Assembly (NCBI RefSeq): GCF_003002065.1
Contig: NZ_PVZG01000013.1
Span: forward strand, 186,001 to 250,000
From: Pseudosporangium ferrugineum
GTDB taxonomy: Bacteria > Actinomycetota > Actinomycetes > Mycobacteriales > Micromonosporaceae
Direction: 5' to 3'
Length of the DNA stretch: 64,000 nucleotides
Shown: piece by piece, positions 47,637 to 55,607 of the stretch
How the letters are laid out: every line of letters starts with the position of its first letter
Numbering within the stretch: the first letter of the stretch is position 1
Position numbers and translations under genes: made by a program
The notes under the pieces: model-generated
Told to the model about the DNA's origin: nothing
Database searches by the model: none
The model's input: the letters and a program-made list of their open reading frames with translations, nothing else

Positions 47637-50600
47637 ATGCTGAGTCGTCTGCTCGCCGGCATCCTCATCGGGGCCGCGGCGATACCCGGCCCCGCGGCAG
47701 CCGCACCCCCCGCCGTACCCCCGGCCCCGGGCACCGCCCGCCCGGCCGCCGCCGGCGCCGAGACGATCACTCTCGTCACCGGCGACACCGTCCAGCTCTC
47801 CCGGGCCGCCGGCGGCCGGTACGCCGCCACGGTCACCCCGGCACCCGGCCGCGAGGCCGTCACGTTCCACACCTTCGAGGTCGACGGCGGCCTGCGGGTC
47901 CTGCCCGCCGACGCGATCCCGCTGGTCCGGGCCGGCCGCGTCGACGCCGACCTGTTCGACGTCGAGCGCCTGATCGCCGACGGCTACGGCGACGCCCGGT
48001 CGGCCACCCTGCCGCTGATCGTCCAGGGCGGCGGTGCCGGGATGCGGGCCGCGGCGTCGCTGAGCAGCATCGGCGCCACCGCGGTGCGGCCCGCGAAGGA
48101 CACCCTCGCCGCGTTCTGGCAGGGGCAGAGCAACGCCCGTACGGCGAACGCCCTGAAGATCTGGCTCGACGGCCGGGTCCGGGCCGCGCTGGACCGCAGC
48201 ACCGCCCAGATCGGGGCGCCGCAGGCCTGGCAGCTGGGCCTCGACGGGCGCGGGGTGCGGGTGGCCGTGCTCGACACCGGCGTCGACGCCACCCACCCCG
48301 ACCTCGCCGGCAAGATCGCCGGCACCGCCAACTTCAGCTCCAGCCCGGACGTCGTGGACCGGTTCGGGCACGGCACGCACGTCGCGTCCACCGTCGCCGG
48401 CACCGGCGCGGGCTCCGGCGGCAGCCGCAAGGGCGTCGCGTACGGCGCCGACGTGCTGGTCGGGAAGGTGCTCGGCGACGACGGCTATGGCTACGAGTCG
48501 CAGATCATCGCCGGCATGCAGTGGGCCGTCGAGCAGCGGGCGCGGATCGTCAACATGAGCCTGGGCAGCGACGCCACCGACGGCCTCGACCCGATGAGCC
48601 TGGCCGTCGAGGAGCTGAGCGAGTCGTCGGGCACGCTCTTCGTGACCTCGGCCGGCAACGAGGGCCGGGACAGCAGCATCGGCACCCCGGGCGCGGCACC
48701 GCACGCCCTGGCCGTCGGCGCCGTGGACCGCGCCGACCGGATCGCCGAGTTCTCCAGCCGCGGCCCGCGCCTCGGCGACGAGGGCCTCAAGCCCGAGATC
48801 ACCGCCCCGGGCGTGGACATCGTGGCCGCCCGCGCGACCGGCACCACGATGGGCCAGCCGGTCGACGCCCTCTACACCGCCGCGTCCGGCACCTCGATGG
48901 CGGCGCCGCACGTCGCCGGAGCCGCCGCGATCATCGCCCAGCAGCACCCCGGCTGGAACGGCGAGCGGATCAAGGAAGCGCTGGTCAGCACGGCGAAGAC
49001 CGCCCCGGACCTGTCCGTGTACGCCCAGGGCGCCGGCCGCGCGGACCTGGCCCGCGCCACCACGCAGAAGGTCACCGGCACCCCGGTGGCCGACTTCGGA
49101 CTGCACGCCGTCGGCGAGAAGCCGGCCAAGCACACCCGGACGGTCACCTACACCAACGACGGCGACACCGCGGTGACCCTGACGCTGAAGAAGCCCGCGG
49201 CGGTCAGCCTCAGCGCGAACACCGTCACCGTCCCCGCGCACGGGACGGCGGCCGTCACCGTGACCCTCGACGTCGCCACGCTCGCCCCCGGCCGGATCAG
49301 CGGCTGGCTCACCGCCACCGCCACCGGCGTGCAGGTGACCACCGCGGTCGGCGGGACCGTGGACGGCCCAGTACGCCGGGTCACCGTGAAGGCCGTGGAC
49401 CGCAGCGGCGCACCGACGTTCGTACCCGCGTTCACCCTCTTCGGCGACGACGGCCGCTCCGACGTCCTCGGTTCGCTCTCCGAGGAGGGCGAGACGTTCG
49501 AGGTGCAGGAGGGCACGTACATGCTGGACGCCGAGTTCGAGGACGGCGAGCCGCAGAACCGGCAGGCGAACTACGTGACCATTCCCGAGCTGAAGGTCGA
49601 CCGGGACCTCACGGTGCTGGTCGACGGCCGCAAGGGCACGCCGATCCGGATCGAGACGCCGCGCCCCGCCGAGCAGCAGACGGTGCTCAGCTTCTACTCG
49701 CACCGGGTCACCGGGACCGGCCGGGGCATCTCCCACGGCGTCATGAAGTTCTCGTACGTGCAGAAGGTGAACGTCGCGCCGACCCGCAAGGTGGCCAAGG
49801 GCGACTTCGAGTTCTCGTCCCGCTGGCAGCTGGCCGCCCCGCTGGCCGCCGGCGCGGTGCCGGGCGTACGCGGGCCCCTCGACCTGCACCTGATGAGCCG
49901 CTCGCCGTACTACCAGGGCACCCGCCGGTTCCCCCTGGTGAAGTGGGGTGCCAAGGACGTACGCGGAAAGGCCGTGCTGATCCAGGGCAGCCTCGAGGAG
50001 AACGAGCAGACCCAGATCGACGCGGCGGCCAAGGCCGGCGCGGCGGTGGCCCTGATGATGCAGCCGGTCACCACGTCGGCGTGGACCTCATGGCACCCCG
50101 ACGGCCAGCGCATGCCGACGATCGCGGTCACCGTCGGCAACGACACGGCGCAGAAGCTGCTGAAGCGGGTGCCCGCCACGATCGACCTGACGCTCACCCC
50201 GTCCAGCCCGTACCTGTACGACGTCGTGCAGGTGTCGAAGGACCGGGTGCCGGAGAAGATCGTCCACACCGTCACCGCCGCGAACAGCATGCGCATCGCG
50301 TCGCGCTACGCCGACAACGGCGGCTTCGACTGGGTCCGGGAGCAGCGGTTCGGCTGGCGGCCCTGGCAGACGTACGCGTGGAACGACAGGTCGCGGTCGG
50401 TGCGTACCCCGTCGGCGCGGGAGGAATGGGTCTCCGCCGGGGATTCGGTGTGGCAGCACCGGGTGCACCACGCGTACCCGTGGGACTCGATGGGCCCGCT
50501 GAAGTACGGCTTCGCCGACGAGCCGGTGAGCTACCGCGCCGGGCACCGGTCCGAGTCCTGGGTCGCGCCGGTGGTCCGCCCCGCCGACGTGGGCTCCAGG

Positions 50601-51119
50601 CGCACCGGCGACGTGCTGCACCTGCGGGTCCCGGAGTTCGTGGACAGCGACGGGCACTACTCGATGGGCGAGGCCGACAGCGTCGCCGCGACCCTGTGGC
50701 GCGACGGGAAGCAGATCGCCGAGCTGCCCGACGGGTGGCAGGACGTCACGACCGTTGCGGGTACGGCCACCTACCGGCTGCGGCTCGACGCCAGCCGCGG
50801 GGGAGAGGACTGGGAGTACGGCACCCGTACGGAATCGGAGTGGACGTTCAAGTCGGGCGGCGAGGGTGACCTGCCCCTGCTCGGAGTGGACTACGACGTG
50901 CGCCCGTACGGTGTCCGGCTGGACTTCTCGGCGAAGCTCAAGTCGCTGCGGGCCGAGCTGTCCGCGGACGACGGCGCCACCTGGAAGCGGGCCGTGGTGA
51001 CCGGCTCGACCGTGCTGGTGCCGCCCGGCCGGGGACCCGTCTCGCTGCGGATCACGGCCACCGACAAGGCCGGCAACTCGCTCACCCAGACGGTCGTCCG
51101 CGCCTACGGCCGGGGCTGA
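47637..51119 (+). CDS. Very large secreted S8 (subtilisin-like) peptidase
   Basis: A 1160-residue exported protease. The signal peptide ends near residue 25 and a pro-region of about 160 residues follows. The S8 catalytic domain is at about 190-470. Its Asp is in VAVLDTGVDATHPDL (near 211), His in GHGTHVASTVAG (near 245), oxyanion Asn in TSAGNEG, and Ser in SGTSMAAPHVAGAA (near 418). The roughly 690-residue C-terminal part contains Ig-like or beta-sandwich modules, and a PA-domain-like segment is possible around KWGAKDVRGKAVLIQ. All triad residues are present. AAGGAG supports the ATG. It ends 16 bp inside the convergent regulator gene. Confidence 0.93.
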   Translation: MLSRLLAGILIGAAAIPGPAAAAPPAVPPAPGTARPAAAGAETITLVTGDTVQLSRAAGGRYAATVTPAPGREAVTFHTFEVDGGLRVLPADAIPLVRAGRVDADLFDVERLIADGYGDARSATLPLIVQGGGAGMRAAASLSSIGATAVRPAKDTLAAFWQGQSNARTANALKIWLDGRVRAALDRSTAQIGAPQAWQLGLDGRGVRVAVLDTGVDATHPDLAGKIAGTANFSSSPDVVDRFGHGTHVASTVAGTGAGSGGSRKGVAYGADVLVGKVLGDDGYGYESQIIAGMQWAVEQRARIVNMSLGSDATDGLDPMSLAVEELSESSGTLFVTSAGNEGRDSSIGTPGAAPHALAVGAVDRADRIAEFSSRGPRLGDEGLKPEITAPGVDIVAARATGTTMGQPVDALYTAASGTSMAAPHVAGAAAIIAQQHPGWNGERIKEALVSTAKTAPDLSVYAQGAGRADLARATTQKVTGTPVADFGLHAVGEKPAKHTRTVTYTNDGDTAVTLTLKKPAAVSLSANTVTVPAHGTAAVTVTLDVATLAPGRISGWLTATATGVQVTTAVGGTVDGPVRRVTVKAVDRSGAPTFVPAFTLFGDDGRSDVLGSLSEEGETFEVQEGTYMLDAEFEDGEPQNRQANYVTIPELKVDRDLTVLVDGRKGTPIRIETPRPAEQQTVLSFYSHRVTGTGRGISHGVMKFSYVQKVNVAPTRKVAKGDFEFSSRWQLAAPLAAGAVPGVRGPLDLHLMSRSPYYQGTRRFPLVKWGAKDVRGKAVLIQGSLEENEQTQIDAAAKAGAAVALMMQPVTTSAWTSWHPDGQRMPTIAVTVGNDTAQKLLKRVPATIDLTLTPSSPYLYDVVQVSKDRVPEKIVHTVTAANSMRIASRYADNGGFDWVREQRFGWRPWQTYAWNDRSRSVRTPSAREEWVSAGDSVWQHRVHHAYPWDSMGPLKYGFADEPVSYRAGHRSESWVAPVVRPADVGSRRTGDVLHLRVPEFVDSDGHYSMGEADSVAATLWRDGKQIAELPDGWQDVTTVAGTATYRLRLDASRGGEDWEYGTRTESEWTFKSGGEGDLPLLGVDYDVRPYGVRLDFSAKLKSLRAELSADDGATWKRAVVTGSTVLVPPGRGPVSLRITATDKAGNSLTQTVVRAYGRG

Positions 51120-52096
51120 CGGTGGAGGTCCGCCGGGGCTGACAGCCAGCCCCGGCGGGCCGCCTGGAACGCCAGGCCGGTGCGGGTGTCCACGCCGGCC
51201 AGATCCATCAGCCGGTCCAGCCGCCGCTGCACCGTCCGCTTGCTGACCCCCAGATGCGTGGCGATCGACTTGTCCGGCATGCCCGACACCACCAGCGAGA
51301 GCAGCAGCACCTCGGACTCCTGGAGGTCGCCGTGGGCGGCCACCGCACCGACCGGCGTCGCCCGCTCCCAGTAGCTCTCGAAGAGCGCCACCAGCGCGTC
51401 GAGCAATTCGCTCGACCGGATCAGCGCCGCCGTCGGCTCGCCGACCCCCCGCGACTCGTCCGGCACCAGCGGGCAGATGGCCAGCTCGCGGTCGGCGATC
51501 GCCAGCCGTACGGGAAGGGCCGGCAGCGTGCGCGCCTCCTCGCCGGCCGCGACCGAGTCGACGATGCTGGCCAGCTCGCCCGGCTTGTCCAGCAGTTCAC
51601 GCTCGTAGATCGCGCGGTAGCGGACCCCGCGGGCCAGCGCCGAACCCTCCTCCTCGTTCTCCGGCCCCTGCATGGCGATCGGGTTGGCCCGGCAGAACCA
51701 GAGGATCTCCTCCCGCGCCGAGTCCTGCATCGCCCGCAGCCGCTGCCGCAGCGCCCGCGCCCCGACCACGATCTCGACCAGATGCTCCGAGCTGCGCCGC
51801 CGGGTGTGGCTGCGATAGTCCTCGCTGAGCGCCGCCACCACCTGCCGGGCGTTCTCCAGCGCCTGCTGCCGCCGCAGCAGGGCGTCGCCCAGCGCGACAT
51901 CGGGCGGCAGGGCGTGAAAGACCGGCCCGGGACTCACCAGACCCTTGACCCGCAGCGACTCCAGCGCCGCGGCGGCCTCCGCCGGGGTCAGCCCGTCCTG
52001 CGCGGCCAGGTCGTCCGCTCCGGCTCCGCCCAGGCGGACCAGCATCCGATAGGCATGCTGCTCAGCCGCGGTGAGCACGCCGAGATCGAGGTCCAT
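51104..52096 (-). CDS. TrmB/LuxR-type helix-turn-helix regulator
   Basis: A 330-residue regulator. The N-terminus resembles a TrmB winged helix (TAAEQHAYRMLVRLGGAGADDLA ... RVKGLVSPG). A central helical and PLD-like region follows. The C-terminus has a LuxR-type HTH (ESEVLLLSLVVSGMPDKSIATHLGVSKRTVQRRLDRLMDLAGV). Such TrmB-plus-LuxR proteins are common in actinomycetes, often beside large subtilisins. It converges with the S8 peptidase gene (16-bp overlap), so it may control that gene from a distance. The effector is unknown. Confidence 0.85.
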   Translation of the reverse strand: MDLDLGVLTAAEQHAYRMLVRLGGAGADDLAAQDGLTPAEAAAALESLRVKGLVSPGPVFHALPPDVALGDALLRRQQALENARQVVAALSEDYRSHTRRRSSEHLVEIVVGARALRQRLRAMQDSAREEILWFCRANPIAMQGPENEEEGSALARGVRYRAIYERELLDKPGELASIVDSVAAGEEARTLPALPVRLAIADRELAICPLVPDESRGVGEPTAALIRSSELLDALVALFESYWERATPVGAVAAHGDLQESEVLLLSLVVSGMPDKSIATHLGVSKRTVQRRLDRLMDLAGVDTRTGLAFQAARRGWLSAPADLHRQPRP

Positions 52097-52184
52097 GCGG
52101 CAACTGTACGAACATTCGCAAGGGTCGATGGGCTGTCACCGATACGTCACGCTCCGCGTTCGAATGCTGCTGGCCCGGGTCAAG

Positions 52185-52208
52185 GGGTTACCTCGAACGG
52201 GGTAACCC
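52185..52208. promoter_or_regulatory. 8-bp perfect inverted repeat in the divergent gap
   Basis: GGGTTACC (52185-52192) and GGTAACCC (52201-52208) are exact reverse complements with an 8-bp loop. They lie between the start of the TrmB/LuxR regulator and the Pro-rich protein gene. Operator for the regulator or a small stem-loop are both possible. Confidence 0.4.
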
Positions 52209-52315
52209 GGTGCTGCGGGCCAGGACAGGTAAGCCCAGGTCAGCAACGGTTTTACCGGGGTCCGTCCGAATCGGTGCGGGTGGCCGGACCTCCGGGGCGG
52301 TGCCAGCATGTGTCA

Positions 52316-53440
52316 ATGTCCTCCGGCCCCCGTGACACCCCCGCCACGCCGCGGTCCTGGTCCCCCCACCCTCGCGACGCGTCACCCTCGCCGCCCGGTC
52401 CTCGTGGTGCGTCGCCCGCTGGCTCCCGGGGCGTGTCGCCTCTTGGTTCCCGCGGGGTGTCGCCCGGGCCCGGGTCGCCGTCTTCCGGTGGGTCCTGGTC
52501 GCCCGGTCCCCGCGGGGTGTCGCCCGCGCCTGGGTCCTGGTCGCCCGGTCCCCGCGCGGTGTCGCCCGCGCCCGGGTCCTGGGCGGCCGGTCCTCGTGAG
52601 GTGCCGGGTGCACCCGGGTCCTGGCCGCCCCGGTCCTGGCCGCCGCGTCCTCGCCGGGTGCCGGGGTCGCGGTCTTCCGGCGCGCGGGGGATGCCGGCCA
52701 TGCCCCGGTCCTGGTTCGACCCGCTCGGGTCCGTCGCCCTGCCCCGGCGCCCCGAACTGCCCGACCGTCCCCAGCAGGGCCGCGTCTCCGCATGGGCGGC
52801 GTCCCGCTGCGAGGAGATCGCCGGCGACGTCGCCCGCGGCGGCCTGTGGCGCTTCACCGAGGCCGTGGCCGACGTCCTCTACCCGGGCCTCGGCGTGGCT
52901 GTGGCCGCCGCGCAACGGGCCACCAAGTGGGGCCCGCAACTCGTCGGCCTCAACGACGAACGCGGCGCGGACGTGAAGGTCGGGCTGGTCGGCTCCGAGA
53001 ACCTCGGACTCTGGATCCTGTTCCGCACCCGCCTCGGCCAGTCCGACCCCGGCCCGCGCCCCGCCTGGTGCACCGACCTCCCGATCACCCCCCTCGGCAC
53101 CGACGGCGTACGCCGGGACGCCGCCGTCCTCTCCGGCCTCGAAGACGTCAAACCGGCCGACGTGGCCCCCCTGCTCCTCGTCCCACCACCCCCCACAGCC
53201 GACACCCGCCTCCTGGTCCGCATAGCCGTACCCCGCCGCTCCGGCGTGGTGGCGATCGACCCGGGCGACGGCATCTGGCAGCGCCGCCTCTTCTTCACCG
53301 TCATCCACCCCTCCGGCGGCGACGGCACCCACCACGAGCGCTACCGCGTAATCTGTCCCGTCTGCGCCCGTCGCCGCATCGCCCAATTCCGCCGCTTCGA
53401 CGTCTGCTCCGACTGCGGCTGGCTGGACCGCCGAGCCTGA
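52316..53440 (+). CDS. Protein with Pro/Ser/Gly-rich repeats and C-terminal zinc-ribbon (CPCC-like)
   Basis: A 374-residue protein in three parts. Residues 1 to about 125 are low-complexity, with roughly 14-residue repeats of the SPGPRGVSPAPGSW type. Residues about 130-220 look globular and helical (WAASRCEEIAGDVARGGLWRFTEAVADVLYPGLGVAVAAAQRATK). The C-terminus carries a four-Cys site, CPVCARRR and CSDCGWLDRR, resembling the CPCC domain. I do not recognise a function. No ribosome site is visible, so the true start may lie after the repeats (for instance the ATG near residue 125). Confidence 0.6.
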   Translation: MSSGPRDTPATPRSWSPHPRDASPSPPGPRGASPAGSRGVSPLGSRGVSPGPGSPSSGGSWSPGPRGVSPAPGSWSPGPRAVSPAPGSWAAGPREVPGAPGSWPPRSWPPRPRRVPGSRSSGARGMPAMPRSWFDPLGSVALPRRPELPDRPQQGRVSAWAASRCEEIAGDVARGGLWRFTEAVADVLYPGLGVAVAAAQRATKWGPQLVGLNDERGADVKVGLVGSENLGLWILFRTRLGQSDPGPRPAWCTDLPITPLGTDGVRRDAAVLSGLEDVKPADVAPLLLVPPPPTADTRLLVRIAVPRRSGVVAIDPGDGIWQRRLFFTVIHPSGGDGTHHERYRVICPVCARRRIAQFRRFDVCSDCGWLDRRA

Positions 53441-53500
53441 CCCACCAACCGCCCGCTGCCCGCCCGCTGCCCCGCGTCGGCCCGCTGCCCTGCGTCGGCC

Positions 53501-53856
53501 GGCCGCTCGGCGCTGGCTGGCCGCTCGGCGCTGGCCTGCCGCTCGGCGTCGGCCTGCTGCTCGGCGTCGGCCTGCTGCTCGGCGTCGGCCCGCGCTTGCT
53601 GCCCCGCGTTCGCCGCTCAGCGTCGGCCCGCGCCGCTGCTCCGCACCCGGCTGAGTCGGCGCTCGCTCGCGCCCGGCCACGCCCCGTTGAGTGCTCGTTC
53701 GGTCGAGCCGCCGCGCGACCCGCGCCGACGCCCGCGTCTGGTCGCGCCGACGCCCGCGTCTGGTCGCGCTCGCCCGCGTCTGGTCGCGCTCGCCCGCGTC
53801 TGGTCGCGCTCGCCCGCGTCTGGTCGCGCTCGCCCGCGTCTGGTCGCGCTCGCCCG
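53501..53856. repeat. Two short tandem-repeat arrays (18 bp and 20 bp) in a gene-free stretch
   Basis: From 53441 to 53999 I find no convincing gene. Positions 53501-53590 hold five 18-bp units built on TGCTGCTCGGCGTCGGCC. Positions 53730-53856 hold about six copies of a 20-bp unit, GCCCGCGTCTGGTCGCGCTC, perfect in the last four. Open frames across the region encode only Arg/Ala/Asp-rich repeats. The stretch separates two convergent genes. Confidence 0.8.
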
Positions 53857-53999
53857 ACCGCGACTTGCCCTCGGTGGCCGGCGGGGCAGCCCGGCTGGGC
53901 CCCGGGCCGGCCGGATCGCCGCGGAGGCCCTCGGCGCCCCCGCCCGGATCGCACCGGCGGACGGTGGCGGTCCGCGACGGTGCCTTGGGTGCGGCCTGG

Positions 54000-54578
54000 C
54001 TAGACCGCCGTGTTCGACCTTCTGGCCTCCTCGTAGGTCATCTGGAGTGGACGGGGGGTGACGTTCAGCGCGTGCAGGATCGCGTGGTGCTGTCTCTCTG
54101 CCATCGTTTCGGGGCCGCGGAGTGCGGCCTCCAGGGCGGTCTCGTCGACCGGGGCGATGCCGAGGGGTGCGAAGGCCGCGGCGTCCGCGCCGTAGGGGCC
54201 GGCGGGTGGGGCGGTGCCCGGTGGGTAGGGGCGGCCGAGCAGGTCGACGAGGATCTCGTTGTCGTCGTCGTCCCACGCCTCCGCCAGGTAGGACTGGTCG
54301 GAGAGGTAGTCGTGGACGCTGCGGCCGCCGCGGAACACGCCGGCCACGATGACGTCGGAGTCGAACACGTCGAACGTCGCGGCGATGCTGCCCTCCGGGC
54401 GGCTCAGCGCGCGGGCCAGGTCTTCCGTTGCCGCGTAGCCGTCCACCTGGATCGGCACCACCGCCCACCGCCGGTCGCCCACCGGAATCACCATGGCCTG
54501 CTGTCCCGACGCGGCGACGGCCGCCCGCACGGCGCTGAGCTCGCCCGTGGCGAGGATCGTCTGATAGCTGCTTCCCAC
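54000..54578 (-). CDS. Uncharacterised acidic protein
   Basis: A 192-residue protein starting VGSSYQTILATGELSAVRAAV. It has an acidic patch, YLAEAWDDDDNEILVDLLG, and a DALNV-like C-terminal helix (HHAILHALNVTPRPLQMTYEEARRS). I recognise no catalytic motif. The size and style recall actinomycete proteins of unknown function, some of them immunity-like. TACGAT ends six bases before the GTG, so a leaderless start at 54578 is preferred over the longer in-frame extension. It is divergent from the LURP/scramblase-like gene by 65 bp. Confidence 0.7.
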   Translation of the reverse strand: MGSSYQTILATGELSAVRAAVAASGQQAMVIPVGDRRWAVVPIQVDGYAATEDLARALSRPEGSIAATFDVFDSDVIVAGVFRGGRSVHDYLSDQSYLAEAWDDDDNEILVDLLGRPYPPGTAPPAGPYGADAAAFAPLGIAPVDETALEAALRGPETMAERQHHAILHALNVTPRPLQMTYEEARRSNTAV

Positions 54579-54643
54579 GGACAGATCGTATGGGCCGGGT
54601 ACGACAACCTTGGGCCCTTGCGTACGGCGAGCAGAATGTAACG

Positions 54644-55168
54644 ATGCACACACCCTTCGCCGGGGTCCTGCTGCTCCCGGACTCCCCGGTCCTCGGCTCC
54701 ACCTCCGCCGTCACCACCGGGGACGGCCTGCCCGTCGCCACCATCCGCCGCCGCGTGTGGAGTTCCCGCCGGCGCTTCGAGATCCTGGACGCGGCCGGCA
54801 CGTCGCTGCTGGCCACCGGGTCCCAGGCCGGCATGTGGGGCAACAAGTACGAGCTCATGGGCCCGCAGTCGGAGTTCCTCCTGTCGCTGAAGTTCAGCGG
54901 CTGGACCGGCCCGACCGGACGCGGCGTGGTGTCCCTGCCGGACGGCCGCACCCTGGCCACCCGCGGCAACTGGACGGCCCGGGAGTTCACGATGACGGAC
55001 GAGGCGGGCACCCCCGTCGCGGAACTCCACACCCGAGGCGGCGTGTTCGCGCTCGGCCGCAACCTCGCCTTCGAACTCCGCACCCCGATGCTCTCGATCG
55101 TGCAGGCGATCGGCCTCGCCCAATCCGTTCGCGCCGCCGTAGAGTCCGCCACCGCCGCAGCCGCGTAA
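54644..55168 (+). CDS. LURP-one-related/scramblase-family protein
   Basis: A 174-residue protein with the tubby-like beta-barrel pattern. IRRRVWSSRRRFEILDAAGTSLLATG, the central GNKYELMGPQSEFLLSLKFSG and LATRGNWTAREFTMTDEAGTPVAELH match the LURP-one-related/phospholipid scramblase family. A hydrophobic C-terminal helix (PMLSIVQAIGLAQSVRAAV) could associate with membrane. Bacterial members have no defined function. The ATG at 54644 is chosen because the barrel starts just after it. Confidence 0.78.
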   Translation: MHTPFAGVLLLPDSPVLGSTSAVTTGDGLPVATIRRRVWSSRRRFEILDAAGTSLLATGSQAGMWGNKYELMGPQSEFLLSLKFSGWTGPTGRGVVSLPDGRTLATRGNWTAREFTMTDEAGTPVAELHTRGGVFALGRNLAFELRTPMLSIVQAIGLAQSVRAAVESATAAAA

Positions 55169-55227
55169 CCACCACCACCCCACCCGCGCCCCCATCACCG
55201 GCCCGGGCGGCCGTAACCGAGCTGCCC

Positions 55228-55396
55228 GGGAAGCCGAGCCGCCTGGGTGCCCGTGCCGCCTGGGTGCCCCAGCTGCCCGGGTGCCCGTGCCGCCTGGGTG
55301 GTCGAGCTGTCTGGGTGGTCGGGCACCCGGGTGCGCGAGCCGCCTGGGTGCGCGAGCCGCCTGGGTGCGCGAGCCGCCCGGGTGTCCGAGCTACCC
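55228..55396. repeat. Ten 17-bp tandem repeats upstream of the MMPL gene
   Basis: Units begin at 55228, 55245, 55262, 55279, 55296, 55313 (16 bp), 55329, 55346, 55363 and 55380. The consensus is GGGTGCGCGAGCCGCCT. The 17-bp period rules out a coding repeat. The rest of the gap 55169-55607 holds no gene; the last 50 bases are AT-rich promoter DNA. Confidence 0.85.
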
Positions 55397-55557
55397 GCGG
55401 CGCCTCACCGTGCCCGTCCGGGCAGCTCAGAGCGCCTTTCAGTAGGACCCTCCCGGCCGCCCGCATCGCCCTTCCGGGGCCGCGCCGCCGCGATCAGAGG
55501 GGATGGACGACGACCCTGAGATTTCCCTGAGGCGACGTTGCCGTGCTTCTTCCCGTC

Positions 55558-55585
55558 ATATGTAAGGTCTAGCATCGCTACATAT
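55558..55585. promoter_or_regulatory. Inverted repeat in the MMPL promoter
   Basis: ATATGTA (55558-55564) and TACATAT (55579-55585) are exact reverse complements, 23-50 bp before the MMPL ATG in an AT-rich patch. The size fits a TetR-type operator, but no TetR gene is adjacent. Confidence 0.55.
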
Positions 55586-55607
55586 TCGACCGGGATCGAG
55601 GGACGTC

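Noticed and set aside
53617..55152. 511-codon minus-strand open frame
   Set aside because: It is mostly translation of the 20-bp repeat array (Arg/Ala/Asp-rich) and the antisense of the LURP-like gene. The genuine minus-strand gene here is 54000-54578 in another frame.
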